Assembly: GCA_013176395.1 (NCBI GenBank)
Contig: JABMLP010000010.1
Coordinates: 1,116,001 to 1,180,000 of the forward strand
Length of the DNA: 64,000 nucleotides
Source of the DNA: Venturia oleaginea
Lineage: Eukaryota; Ascomycota; Dothideomycetes; Venturiales; Venturiaceae
Reading direction: 5' to 3'
Positions within the stretch are counted from its first letter, which is position 1. Each line of letters starts with the position of its first letter. A program made the position numbers and the translations under genes. Of this stretch, positions 20,201-29,685 are shown piece after piece. The notes beneath the pieces were generated by a model, which was given only the letters and a program-made list of their open reading frames with translations, was not told the origin of the DNA and did not search any database.

Positions 20201-22210
20201 ATCCTCCACACCTTCAGAACCAGACTCGTTGTCAGAAAATCCCACGTCATCATCCATATCGGTCGATGCGTCACTGGAGCCGTCCATCAAGATGTCGTCG
20301 ACCTCGTCCAGTTGTGGCGGTACTGCTTCTGACGTGGTTGCAGTTTCTAACTCCTCGGGATGTGTCCCATGGTCGGTTTTCTCTCCATTCACATCGCTAT
20401 TTGATTGTAGGCCTTGGCTGTCCACGGACTCGCCGAGCAACGCAGCCGTCTTAGTCTCCTCTTTGTCCAGTCGTTCAGTCTCAAAGTCTGATGCTTCGTC
20501 TTCGTCTTCCTCTTCGCCTTCCGATTCCTCCTCCGAAGCATCAGATTCTTCCCGTTGCTGCTGCAGAACATTGGCGTATTTCCGTTTCAATGCATCGGGA
20601 CTCAGATTCGTATCTTCGTCCTGGGCCTCGATATTGTCCTCATCGTCGCTAGAGTCTGACATATTCTCATCGTCATCCTCTGACTGTCCGTCGGCTGATT
20701 CAGATGGGTTTGTTACGGTATCCGATCCCGCAGGATCCACACTTGATCTATCCATACTTCGCGTGTCCGATTCGCTTCGTGGTCGGCTCTGATTGAGGAT
20801 TCGCGTTGACTGGTTAAGCATATCGTCTAGAGCTTTTTGGCCCAATTTTTCCGTGACTCGCTCTCCTTCCTGTATCTTGATCCGAGTAAACTCTTCCATA
20901 GCTAGTTTCCAGCGAGCTTCCACATCCTTGACTACTTGAATGTAGCGCTTGATCTGGTATCGTTCCTCCTCTTTCCAGATCTCCTCGATGGACTTTGACT
21001 CCCGTAAAAACTCCCATCTGTCCTCTGCGTAAATCGCAAATCGACAATCTGCTGCAGCTCTCTTTGCCGCTCTCCTGTGTTTTGTACTTTCCGCAACTAA
21101 CAGTTTGTGAAAATTCTCGGCATGGGCGACGACATGACTCCAATGTCCATACCGAGGTTCCGGCTCTTTCCAATCGTCGTTTTGAAAACGAACTCGATTC
21201 TCTTTGCTGAAGATTCCGCCAGGTTCAGCAGCTTTAGAAAGGCGTAACCTTGCTTGCGCTTCTCGCTGCGCTACTTCCACCGAGACTCGAGCCTCTGGTT
21301 CATCCTCAAGAGGATCGTCTTGATCTAACCACTCTCGAAAAGACGCAAAATTCCTATCTGGAGGTCGAGCTTTGGGGTGCAGTATAGGCAGGGAAAGCAT
21401 GGGAGGGTATTTGCGGGAATTTTGAGGTGAATCGCGGACGAACAGTTTTAGTTTTTGAAAACGAGACGCAGTATTGGGAGTATTTCCATTTTCGGAAGAC
21501 TTCAAAGGGTGTCCGTTGACATTTGGTGCTGCCTCTGCATCCTCCTCAATCTGTGACGATCTCCGTCTATTCCGACTCTTAATCTTGGTGGGAAGTGGTG
21601 TTTCTGACTGGTCGGAGGACTCTGTTAGTGCACCACTTTGCGATCGGCCTCGTTTGAGAGATGCAGGATTTTCCTTTGTCGAAGGCCGTCGTGGCTTCTT
21701 GAAGGACTTTTGCGGCGACGATTTCGGCTCTTTGCTCGGGGTGTCCATTCTTCCATTGTGTAGCGCGCCGTAGCGGAGACGAGGCTTGGATTCCGAGTAT
21801 GGTCGTGTCGTCCTCCGCTCTGCTGACTTTGGCTTTTCTGGATCCGATTTTGGCTTCGCATCTTCCTTGTCTGACGTCGGCGCAGAGGATGTAGTCACTT
21901 TACGTGACGACTGTCTTCTTCCATCCACAATAGTCGCTGAAGGCCCGGCAGCAGAAGGCAATTTCCATGGGGGCGAAGGGGCGCGCGACGACCGTCCAGA
22001 TTTCGAGATTGAGTCGAGTTTTCTCTTTTTAGATCGATGGATCGACCCATCAGATGGGCTTTGCAAATCTCCAGGTTCTGCAGAGTGGCCATTCGTCCCA
22101 TTTATGCGTTCTCCATGAACAGATGGTGGCAGTGCTATATCTTCAATAGACGTGGTCGGGACAGGCGTGTCGTTTCCGTGATTGTTCGCGCCCAAATCTC
22201 CCTCGGACAT
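17261..22210 (-). CDS. SWR1: SWR1 chromatin-remodelling ATPase, 1649 aa
   Basis: Catalytic subunit of the SWR1 complex, which exchanges H2A for H2A.Z in nucleosomes using ATP. One uninterrupted exon. In order: a disordered basic N-terminus; an HSA domain (about residues 345–440, around GHWSHVVAHAENFHKLL) that binds actin and Arp4; a very acidic linker (about 500–750, with EEEEEEE); SNF2 ATPase lobe 1 with Walker A DEMGLGKT (about 827) and DEAH (about 928); a long insert; lobe 2 with the GLGINLTGADTVIF and RAHRIGQ motifs (about 1427–1460); and a tail ending in RGYRGR. The ATG at 22210 is good. The split ATPase with a long insert separates the INO80/SWR1 class from other SNF2 proteins; the HSA plus acidic arrangement and the flanking motifs favour SWR1 over INO80. 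Confidence 0.95.
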   Translation of the reverse strand: MSEGDLGANNHGNDTPVPTTSIEDIALPPSVHGERINGTNGHSAEPGDLQSPSDGSIHRSKKRKLDSISKSGRSSRAPSPPWKLPSAAGPSATIVDGRRQSSRKVTTSSAPTSDKEDAKPKSDPEKPKSAERRTTRPYSESKPRLRYGALHNGRMDTPSKEPKSSPQKSFKKPRRPSTKENPASLKRGRSQSGALTESSDQSETPLPTKIKSRNRRRSSQIEEDAEAAPNVNGHPLKSSENGNTPNTASRFQKLKLFVRDSPQNSRKYPPMLSLPILHPKARPPDRNFASFREWLDQDDPLEDEPEARVSVEVAQREAQARLRLSKAAEPGGIFSKENRVRFQNDDWKEPEPRYGHWSHVVAHAENFHKLLVAESTKHRRAAKRAAADCRFAIYAEDRWEFLRESKSIEEIWKEEERYQIKRYIQVVKDVEARWKLAMEEFTRIKIQEGERVTEKLGQKALDDMLNQSTRILNQSRPRSESDTRSMDRSSVDPAGSDTVTNPSESADGQSEDDDENMSDSSDDEDNIEAQDEDTNLSPDALKRKYANVLQQQREESDASEEESEGEEEDEDEASDFETERLDKEETKTAALLGESVDSQGLQSNSDVNGEKTDHGTHPEELETATTSEAVPPQLDEVDDILMDGSSDASTDMDDDVGFSDNESGSEGVEDEDDDEEEEEEEEIGIGLMGFLAPKEREKIATEASSPPDAETKDMPTINGQNGVGKLEEEEANEEILRDGMDNVSNSQVNGQNENPPQKERPRSISMADTTEVTTTRSNSESATPQTPKTPSKVDVPSLLLRGTLREYQHNGLDWLANLYLGDRNGILADEMGLGKTIQTIALLAHLAIKYGVWGPHLVVVPSSVMLNWEIEFKKWLPGFKILTYYGDQDERRRKREGWLNDDKWNVCITSYQLILKDQQAFKRRSWHYLILDEAHNIKNFQSQRWQVLLTFKTHSRLLLTGTPLQNNLQELWSLLYFLMPAGLDGAGGFADLEKFLNSMKRPADQILDQGMQKLDAEAQARVTKLHEVLRPFLLRRLKADVEKQMPGKYEHVVYCRLSKRQRQLYDEFMGRTETKRTLTSGNYMSIINCLMSLRKVCNHPDLFETRQIVTSFAMPKSIVADYASTERLIRRRLLAGDQIDLAYCGLCLAAFEPFGRCHHQRRSRLNAIRTFEDLASHQTQRLNVKVEKLGTTMKDALAHVTDAAEISVLDQLKSCVKHAQRQEEAFPIYGTDFINFLTLPTRFTPTRPGRKKQLWYSMGEWYLDTNTRLPELMPSLYQVAERDESLVRTFGCITPAVVAEDVLPLTLTTRGVEIVREAQKLAPRDPFHEARVKLSIAFPDKRLLQYDCGKLQRLDTLLRQLQAGGHRCLIFTQMTKVLDILEQFLNIHGHRYLRLDGSTKIEQRQLLTDQFNNDTRILAFILSSRSGGLGINLTGADTVIFYDLDWNPAMDAQCQDRAHRIGQTRDVHIYRFVSEYTIEANILRKSNQKRLLDDVIIQKGEFTSDKFNRVTYKDAFDDPAELNGEDVEASAAMDRVLGEVTGLGKVLEQVEDKEDTMAAKAAQKEIIHEDAEDFNESTNANTPKDAAATPGTEVGQQAMEIEGEDALYKNVDEYMMRFYLEYEMAHITYYLPAKASRRRAKKGRGYRGR

Positions 22211-22552
22211 CTCAAATCATGAGCAAAGGCGTTTTCCGTATGAGGCACCACGGAGTGCGCGACAACGCTGAGCTTATTAGAGATAAACTGGATGCCGATC
22301 GGTAGCTGGAGATGCAGTGAGTATGTTAGTGCGGTCAAAACTAAAATGACGATTCTTGGGGAGGAATTATTCGGGATTTCGTATTTATATCGTGGTTGCG
22401 GAGTTTGCGAGGAAACGACCACGCGCGGCGTAGAGCTGAGGCCATGCTAGTGCTAGCGGGGCTTGGGCATGATTCTTCGACCTCTATTCCCATCCTTCCA
22501 TTGCATCAATCGTCCTGCTCTAACGTCTAACCCCTCTAACCCACACTCCATC
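22211..22552. promoter_or_regulatory. Divergent promoter between SWR1 and the Yip1-family gene
   Basis: About 340 bp between two divergent start codons (minus 22210, plus 22553), so it should carry both promoters. CT-rich leader sequence precedes ATG 22553 on the plus strand. No specific site can be supported. Confidence 0.5.
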
Positions 22553-23522
22553 ATGGCCAACCGAGGATATGATGTGGTCGTAGATGTCGACGCTGAGGGA
22601 GACTTGGGCCATACAGACCTTCAAGAAGACCTCGAATTCCACTCCTCAAACTTCGAAGACCCTCAAAATCGCAATAAGATCGCCCCAGACACGTCAGCCA
22701 GCTTCAATGGCTCTTCCTCCCGAAATACCTCTGCGTCTCCAAAGAAGTTCCTGTGGAGCATCCAGTTCTACGCGCAATACTTCGACGTCGACACAAACGA
22801 AGTTATAAGGAGATGTTGGGCAGCTCTGTACCCACGCGCAAATTTCCTGGACGTCTTGGAAGGAAACCCTGATCTCTATGGGCCATTCTGGATTGCCACA
22901 ACCGTGGTCTTTATACTCTTCATGACGGGCACAATAAGCTGGAAGCTAGATCATAGGGGACAAGAGCATTACAGTTATGACTTCGGACTTTTAAGTGGTG
23001 CCGCTGGGCTGGTCTATGGATACACTGGTATGATGTAGGCGTCTACCTTGAGGCCACGACTAATCGGAATAGGCATTATACCCATTGGCCTCTGGGCAAC
23101 CTTGAAATGGTTCGGTAGCGAATCAGCAAACCTCATGGAGTGTTGGGCGCTCTACGGCTATGCGAATCTAATTTGGATTCCTGTCGCACTTATCTCCTGG
23201 TCTCCTATTTCCAGTGCGTTCCATGTGTTCTCTTCTTTGCAACCCCTTAATGACCAGTTTGACAGTCCTCAATTATGTCTTCGTTGGCATAGGTTTCCTC
23301 GTCTCAGCCTCGTTCCTCTTCCGCAACCTCTACCCGGTCCTCAGCGCGACAGATGTGCGTACATCAAAGATACTACTAATTGTTGTAGTGGCGTTGCATG
23401 CTGGACTAGCGATTGCTATCAAGATACTTTTCTTCGCCCATAAGAGCCCTGCGGTCAAGGCACCGAAAGAGAAAACAGGTGTTCCGGCTGCTGATGCTGT
23501 CAGGATGTTGATGGGAATTTGA
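22553..23522 (+). CDS. Yip1-domain membrane protein (YIPF1/2-like), 290 aa
   Basis: A Golgi/endosomal Yip1-family protein that interacts with Rab GTPases. Three exons: 22553–23027, 23073–23213 and 23266–23522. Introns are 45 nt (GTATGA, branch GACTAATC, AATAG) and 52 nt (GTGCGT, GACAG). The cytosolic N-terminus (about 90 residues) ends in the hallmark FYAQYFDVDTNEV and NPDLYGPFW motifs, followed by five membrane segments: around VVFILFMTGTISW, FGLLSGAAGLVYGY, IPIGLWATL, YVFVGIGFLVSASFLF and ILLIVVVALHAGLAIAI. The DVDT and NPDLYGPFW motifs place it in the YIPF1/2 (yeast Yip5-like) branch. ATG 22553 is preferred; an upstream in-frame ATG at 22463 would add 30 atypical residues. Divergent from SWR1. 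Confidence 0.88.
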
Positions 23523-23833
23523 TGGCTGATGTAAAGCACTTCAGGCATGGCTTTCGCGTTGAATTGGAACGAACAGTGATGTGCCATACAATGCTTGAAG
23601 GAATATACTTGACATATTACGCTGGATTGATAGCGCGATCATTCATCCTTGGCCTGGCAAGAAATGCGTGACTAGGAGAACATGACATTGTGCCTTCGGT
23701 TCACCCTTCGTGAACAAAGAATGAAGACGGGCTCAAAATCTCCTACTCAGCTTCATCTCTCCTGGCCCACCAGTCAAAGAGAATAATGGGCCGGTTGTTT
23801 CCCTCCCTCGCCTGCTCCCACCGATATAAACTA
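23523..23833. other. Intergenic region between convergent genes
   Basis: 3' ends of the Yip1-family gene and the secreted protein gene face each other here. Nothing else supported. Confidence 0.4.
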
Positions 23834-24491
23834 CTAACACTTCCAACGGCCCATCGGATTACAGTTCGAACAAGATTTCCTATCGTCACAATACAGTTTC
23901 CCGAACGTATTATGACACCATCCATCAGCCGGTCTACCTTGCGCGTCTACCCCATTACATTGAGTACAAATCTTTGCCCCTGGCCCACAAATCGGTTTCT
24001 TAGGTGATGGTTGAGTAGTACAAGCCTCTGTATTACCGGCAGCATAGTGATTCACATCGGAAACCGTGACAGTGCCACACCCAGCCTAAAGCAAGAGAAT
24101 TAGGAAAGAGGAGTTCAAATCAAGAGAAGCAAGTGGTAGAACGTACGGATCGCCCATCAAGACAATTGCCATTGTGCAGACGCTTGATGTCTTTTTCAGC
24201 ATTGTATGCGCAGTTTGCATTTGCTCGGCCGTTTTCGAAGTAAGCTTTACAGCAAAATGAAGAATACCCGGTTTTGTCTTTATCGCCCTTAAAGTAAAGA
24301 GGTTGGTTTCCGTCTTTACCCTGACCGGGGATGTTGGTTTTGAGGATTACGCAGTTGGCGTCACTCCAAAAGAAAAAGGTGGAAGAGAGGGCCTGACAGC
24401 CTTGGGTGTTTAGAGCCCATTGGCGGGTTGCATTGACAAGACTGAAGCGCAAAAGAGTGGAGATGAAGAGGAGAGAGTGAAGGTTGGCCAT
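23834..24491 (-). CDS. Secreted cysteine-rich protein, 198 aa
   Basis: Probably exported; function unknown. Exon 1 is 24491–24147 and exon 2 is 24085–23834. The 61-nt intron runs from GTACGT to TGCTTTAG and splicing keeps the frame. The N-terminus is a signal peptide (MANLHSLLFISTLLRFSLVNA, cleavage after VNA likely). The mature chain has 16 Cys residues: six in exon 1 (including FCC) and ten in exon 2 with a CTQC and a CSNC. The Asn/Gly-rich exon-1 part resembles small fungal secreted proteins. A good TATA-like motif (TATATAAAG, near 24570) sits about 80 bp upstream. It lies at the border of the transposon island, a common position for candidate effectors. Confidence 0.75.
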
Positions 24492-25370
24492 GGTGGCGAA
24501 TGGGCTAATTGTCTGAAGTGGTACGTTGCGTTTGCTATGAAGCTAAGAGTTGCAGTAGAAGCTACTTTATATACCTAACTTGAGGTGCCATAGACAGGAA
24601 GCAGGGTTAGATGATAAGCTATATATAGTAGGCTCAAGGATTTTAGCTCCGTGTATACTATTAGTACACAATATTGTGGTTTTTAGGTCAAACGGCCAAA
24701 GATCTGACTTCAATCCATCACGCAGGAGAGAGACTCACCTTACTGATCGTGCACGCTGAAATAGCAGCTGATAGTACTCTGGTGTCCGGGCCGAAAAACG
24801 TGGATTCGGCATCCCAGTTGCAGCCACATATTTACCACCCAAGGTGTGCGGAGGTGAGTCGGAGAATCTACGATGATTTGCCTAGACACCACAGTACTCG
24901 TGGAGTAATATCTAGAGTATTGTCGGTGCATCAACTTGGACATTCTAATCTTCTTTGACTGGTCGGATCTTCTTTCCCAATACCTCTACCGCAGAGCGAA
25001 GCTTGACCAAAATACAGTTAATTAATTAATTTCAACCCTTGGATGATTAGAACTCCCTGAAATAGGTTTATCGTAGATTTCGTATACCTCCACTGAGGCT
25101 CCACGGAATCTACTGTAGTATCCAAGAAACCCCGGAAACGACACTACCCTAACATTGAGTCCTTAGCTATTAATACATCACCTCAGCGTATATTAGAATT
25201 GCGGGCAGGAAATTTATACGGCGTAATCGACGGAACGACGTTAAGCGACGTTGAACGACGTGTTTAATTAGCAAGGTTTTTACACAGTAATATTAGCTAT
25301 CTTAGCACTTTGGAGATAAGTCACGTCTCATGTCGACTTGAAGCTTATCATCGTTAACTTCGAAAGTTGT
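24492..25370. other. Left edge of the transposon island
   Basis: AT-rich sequence without a supported gene. The first 80 bp hold the promoter of the secreted protein gene. The rest looks like decayed sequence leading into the LTR retrotransposon. Confidence 0.4.
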
Positions 25371-25375
25371 GTAGC

Positions 25376-25551
25376 TATTACGGGACGGTAGCTGGAAAGA
25401 CGCAGCATACTCGTAGCCAAAGATTGTTTAGATTCAGTTAAAGAGTGAAGGTATCTACAAACAGAGAACCTCAATGAGGTTCTTTCTCTATACTAGGCTC
25501 AATCAGGCTTAGGCTCTTAGCCTATACCAACCATGGGCCATGCCCATAACA
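25376..25551 (-). repeat. 3' LTR of the chromovirus (176 bp)
   Basis: Identical by eye to 30778–30953. In the element's orientation it begins TGTTATGGGC and ends CCCGTAATA, so the ends are TG and TA rather than TG and CA. The last bases TAATA differ by one position from the exact inverse of TGTTA. Confidence 0.95.
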
Positions 25552-25563
25552 TTACCCCCCTCC
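25552..25563 (-). other. Polypurine tract of the chromovirus
   Basis: On the minus strand the sequence GGAGGGGGGTAA runs from just after the pol stop codon to the 3' LTR, the expected place and composition for the plus-strand primer. Confidence 0.8.
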
Positions 25564-28500
25564 TTACCGGGTGTGCAGGACTAAAGAGGGTGTGGTAGGT
25601 GGGATAATCAAACAGACAAACGCCATACATCGCTTCTGCCAGCTTGTAGCAGATTCGAAGGCGCTGGCCACCGCTACTCGGTTTCTTCGGGCCCCTGTTT
25701 GAGCTCCTATATCTTCGCCGACACCGTCGCCCTTGCCATACTCTGCCTCGAAGCGGTCTAAGTCCTCGACTTCTGTGAATAATGAACGTGGCTGCCAATC
25801 GGGATCTGCATAGCCTTTCCATTTGATTAATAACTGACGAACCCAGCCTCGCCCAACCCGTTTCTTCTCTGCGCGAAGTATACGTTCTACTTCAAACTCA
25901 GCCTCTGTTTCTTCGGTTTGAGGCACTAATGGTGGCGGCTGGGTATCATCGGATTCTTGTGAGGGCAGTGTGTCGGTTGCGGCTCGGCGGAGTAGGTCAA
26001 CGTGGAAACGGTTATGGATACCACTTGGCAGGTCAGCCAGCTCGTATACCATCGGGGAGATCTGGTTCTCGACAGTGTATTTGGCTTGCGTCCACGACAG
26101 TTTCTTTGATAGCTGCGGAGTATTGATATTCCTAAGGTTCAACCAGACTTTGTCGCCCTTTTTTAACGTTTCGGCAGCTTGACGTGACCTGTTGGCGTCG
26201 TTCTCCATCTTCTGCTGGGACCAGGCCATCGCTGCCTGTGCATATTCTTGTGCCTCTTCTATTCGTTGCACAAAGGTCTCGGCATCGGCTGTTGGTGAGT
26301 TACTGGGTGAGATTCGTTGTACTTTCTGGATTGGTTCCGCATGGTAGCCGTGGGTTAGATAGAATGGACTCATCCCTGTGACTGAAGAGTCACGATTGTT
26401 CAGTGCTAACATAGCCGTAGGTAGTAGCGTTGGCCAGTCTAGTTGGGAGTATGCGATGAAGGCGCGGAGATAGCGTAGAACTTCCTGGTTCATGCGCTCG
26501 GTCGCGCCATCAGTCTGTGGATGAAAGGCTGTAGAGAGTCTCTGCTCAATCTTTGTAAGTTCGCAAAGCTTCTTCCAAAAACGACCTGTCCAATTGCTGC
26601 CTCTGTCCGACGTCAATGCCATGGGAAATCCGTGGTAGCGATAGTGGCATTGTAAGAACCTTTTCGCGCACTCTTTGGCGCTCATTGTAGTCATAGCCTC
26701 CAACGTAACACTTTTGAGGAGGCGATCTGTGATAACCATGAGGTATTTTGGGCCGTTTTCCTCTGCGGGCAAATCAGTCATGAAATCGATTGATAGCTCG
26801 CTGTGGAAGCGGGCCGGGATTGGAAGTGGTTTCAGAAGACCTCGCTTCTTATCACGCCATATTCCTGTTCTCCCACATACGTCGCAATTACGTACAAACT
26901 GCCGGACTGTCTTGTATTGTTGGGGCCAAAAGAAACTTCTGGATAGAATCGCAAGCGTGCTATCTCTCCCTGGGTGTTCAGTAACATGGGAATCGTGAGT
27001 TTGTTGGACCAGCGTTGTTCGCAGCGGTTCCCAATCTGGTATCCATAGGATCCCTCTTCTCGTGACCGCGCCGTGGTCGTCTACTTCGCATTCGGGTAGC
27101 TGTACCGACAACTTGAGCTCTGGAGGAAAGGAACGTTCGCCAGTAACTATAGCCGTATGAATAGCTTCGTAGGATTGGTCCTCTGCTATTGCGCGATCCC
27201 AGAGAAGTTGTAACTCTGGTTTCTCGAAAAGATCGCATCCTTTTGCAACTGACCGGTTTTGACCGTACCTAGTAGTGGACCGGTGTTGACCGTTTTCGGC
27301 AGTCAGCTGGTGTCGACCGTCCAGTCCAGTATTTTGCTGGGGCTCCCGTATAACGTTCCATGTACTATTGGATGTATTCGGTGTATTGACTGGGCAGATA
27401 AGGGCTTGTATTGCGATTGTTTCGGTCGTCCTCTCGGAAAGAGGAGGAAGCCATTCGTCCTTGATCAACTGGGCCACTCGCCCTTGTAGTCTCTCGTCGT
27501 TCTTGTCATGTGGCATATCTTGATGTCTTCTTGATAGTGCGTCTGGTCTTTGCGCTAGTTTTCCGGCGCGAAATTCCAGCTGGAATTGGTACTCAGATAG
27601 AATTAGCGACCATCTTGCTTGTCTCTCTGACAAACGCTGCGCTGTCATAAAGTAGCGGAGATTCTTGTGATCGGTAAGGACTTTGAAAGGTGCTGCAACA
27701 CTGCGTAGTTCTCCTCTCCAGTGTTCAATGGACTTGATTACTGCCAGTAATTCTTTATCGTGGATCTCGTAGTTACATTCAGCCGCAGTGAGCTTGCGGG
27801 AGAAGTATGCTACTGGTCGTAGTTTTCCTTTCATATCCTTCTGCGACAACGTGCCTCCCAGCGCGTAGCCAGAGCAGTCGCACTCGAGTACCGTATCCAG
27901 GTCTGGATTCCAGTGAGCCAGTATTGGGGCGGAGATGAATAGCTCCTTCAAGACTTGAAAGGCGTTCTCATGTTCTTTGTTCCAGACAAAAGCGACGGCC
28001 TTCCGTGTTAACTTGATTAAGGGGTCGGAGAGCTCTGAGAAGTTGTCGATGAAGTCTCGGTAGAAATTTGCAAAGCCTAGGAAGGAGCGTACGCCTGTGA
28101 CATTGACTGGAGCCTCCCATTCTTTAATCGCGGCAACTTTCTCTGGGTCGACTTTGATCCCTTCTCCTGCAGTGATAATGAACCCCAGATATTTGACCTC
28201 CTGAACAGCAAACTCGCACTTGCTTAAGTCTAGCCGAAGTCCAGCAGTCTTGAGCTTGGCAAGAATTTGGTTAACCTTAACCATGTGATCCAGATAGTCG
28301 CCGTCGCTCCATATCAAGACATCGTCCATGTAGGCTGAACAGCAGATATCTAGGGATTCCCGTAGGACTCCGTTGATGTATCGTTGAAAGCTCGCGGGTG
28401 CGCCAGCTAGTCCGAAGGGGGTAACTAGCCATTCGAATAGTCCAAATCGAGTGCGAAAAGCCGTTTTCCACTCATCGCCGTGCTTGATGCGGAGCCGATG

Positions 28501-29685
28501 AAATGCCGCTCTGACGTCAAGTTTGGTGTACCAACGCGCTGTTGCTAGATTTCGTAGGGTTTCTCGGATTAGTGGCAATGGGTAGCGGTCCGATCGAGTG
28601 ATTCGATTCAGTGCCCGATAGTCTACACACATCCGAATGCCTCCACCTGGTTTCCTTACAAATAAGACTGGGGCTGCCGCTGGTGAGTTGCTGGCGCGTA
28701 TCCAGCCCTTGTCCATATAGTCCGAAAGTGTTTTTCGTAGGACTAATAGCTCTTCCCTCGACATGCCGTATAATGGGCCCCAAGGAACTTCTGCCTCGCG
28801 ACCTTGTTCATCTCGTATCAATTCGATAACGTGATCGCGACCCTCTTGATGGGGCGCGATCTCTCCGTCTTCGTCGTCGAGAAAGGCATCAGCATGCTCT
28901 GCTATTTCTTCTGGTATCTCTTGTCGCATTTCTTCCTCAGTCTTTCTCTGTTTTCTTTCTGCTAACTTGCTTAGGGCCTTGTTGATATCCGACATCGAGA
29001 TAGCCAGCACTTGTGTACCATCCGGTCCATCTCTTCTCAACCGTCGCTGGGCCCTTCCAACAATAGCTGCAAATACAGATCCTGACACTAGACAAGCCGC
29101 CCGCACGTGAGCGAGCCGGTCTCGCGCTTTGGTGTTCTGTTCTAGCCACCCCTTTTCTCTTACCGTGATGCGCTGGGATCCTTGACCAATAAGCAGCTTT
29201 CTCTTAGCTGCTATATATCGCACCCAGTTTCTCTCTGCCCATGCCTTGCCTAGGATAATAGGGAAGCTCAATCCTTTCACTATATACCCATAGACTCGCT
29301 CTGCTCGACCATCAATGTCGATCGTAGCGTAGGTCATGTGCGTAATACGAAGGTCTTCTCCGTTCTCGTGGCTCTCTTTAGCCAGTGCCAATTGTTTGGT
29401 GTCAATTGGGATGCGCGGTAGACGATGTGTTTGGACACTCTTCTCGCTGAAAGCAGCATAAGGGAGGCAGCCGTTATCAAAGAAGGATTCGGTGAAAGAA
29501 GTTCCGTTGATCAAGGTATCTATCAAGAAGGGTGTACTTTCCATCCTATCCTTTGCTGCTTTGATTTCTCTTATGCCTGGTAGCTTTGTAATGTCTTCGC
29601 CATGTACATCTACTTCAGACCCTCGTGCGCGACGATGCACAAGGGTAGCTAGTTTTCCGACTCTGATGAGGCTTCCTGTAGGGAG
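25564..29685 (-). CDS. pol: Pol polyprotein of the chromovirus
   Basis: Open from 29685; the apparent start at 29640 is GTG, so initiation by frameshift from gag is more likely. Counting from 29640: an aspartic-protease region near residue 57 with DNG where DTG or DSG is usual; reverse transcriptase with YMDD at about 437; RNase H starting near LECDCSG at about 585; integrase with an HHCC zinc site at about 883–925 (HDSH…CDVC) and D, D, E near 952 (SIDFMTD), 1010 (TSDRG) and 1045 (DGATERMNQ); and a chromodomain at about 1250–1300 with VERIL, LIKWKGY and DWQP. The chain ends LVLHTR just before the purine tract. No internal stop. The reading frame is −1 relative to gag and the overlap is 37 nt. 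Confidence 0.93.
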   Translation of the reverse strand, partial: LPTGSLIRVGKLATLVHRRARGSEVDVHGEDITKLPGIREIKAAKDRMESTPFLIDTLINGTSFTESFFDNGCLPYAAFSEKSVQTHRLPRIPIDTKQLALAKESHENGEDLRITHMTYATIDIDGRAERVYGYIVKGLSFPIILGKAWAERNWVRYIAAKRKLLIGQGSQRITVREKGWLEQNTKARDRLAHVRAACLVSGSVFAAIVGRAQRRLRRDGPDGTQVLAISMSDINKALSKLAERKQRKTEEEMRQEIPEEIAEHADAFLDDEDGEIAPHQEGRDHVIELIRDEQGREAEVPWGPLYGMSREELLVLRKTLSDYMDKGWIRASNSPAAAPVLFVRKPGGGIRMCVDYRALNRITRSDRYPLPLIRETLRNLATARWYTKLDVRAAFHRLRIKHGDEWKTAFRTRFGLFEWLVTPFGLAGAPASFQRYINGVLRESLDICCSAYMDDVLIWSDGDYLDHMVKVNQILAKLKTAGLRLDLSKCEFAVQEVKYLGFIITAGEGIKVDPEKVAAIKEWEAPVNVTGVRSFLGFANFYRDFIDNFSELSDPLIKLTRKAVAFVWNKEHENAFQVLKELFISAPILAHWNPDLDTVLECDCSGYALGGTLSQKDMKGKLRPVAYFSRKLTAAECNYEIHDKELLAVIKSIEHWRGELRSVAAPFKVLTDHKNLRYFMTAQRLSERQARWSLILSEYQFQLEFRAGKLAQRPDALSRRHQDMPHDKNDERLQGRVAQLIKDEWLPPLSERTTETIAIQALICPVNTPNTSNSTWNVIREPQQNTGLDGRHQLTAENGQHRSTTRYGQNRSVAKGCDLFEKPELQLLWDRAIAEDQSYEAIHTAIVTGERSFPPELKLSVQLPECEVDDHGAVTRRGILWIPDWEPLRTTLVQQTHDSHVTEHPGRDSTLAILSRSFFWPQQYKTVRQFVRNCDVCGRTGIWRDKKRGLLKPLPIPARFHSELSIDFMTDLPAEENGPKYLMVITDRLLKSVTLEAMTTMSAKECAKRFLQCHYRYHGFPMALTSDRGSNWTGRFWKKLCELTKIEQRLSTAFHPQTDGATERMNQEVLRYLRAFIAYSQLDWPTLLPTAMLALNNRDSSVTGMSPFYLTHGYHAEPIQKVQRISPSNSPTADAETFVQRIEEAQEYAQAAMAWSQQKMENDANRSRQAAETLKKGDKVWLNLRNINTPQLSKKLSWTQAKYTVENQISPMVYELADLPSGIHNRFHVDLLRRAATDTLPSQESDDTQPPPLVPQTEETEAEFEVERILRAEKKRVGRGWVRQLLIKWKGYADPDWQPRSLFTEVEDLDRFEAEYGKGDGVGEDIGAQTGARRNRVAVASAFESATSWQKRCMAFVCLIIPPTTPSLVLHTR

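Noticed and set aside
19986..20792. Ser-rich plus-strand open frame of 268 codons
   Set aside because: It is the mirror of the acidic linker of SWR1 on the minus strand; composition follows from Glu/Asp codons.
29640..29640. Pol start at GTG
   Set aside because: Eukaryotic initiation at GTG is not credible here; the frame stays open upstream to 29685 and overlaps gag.
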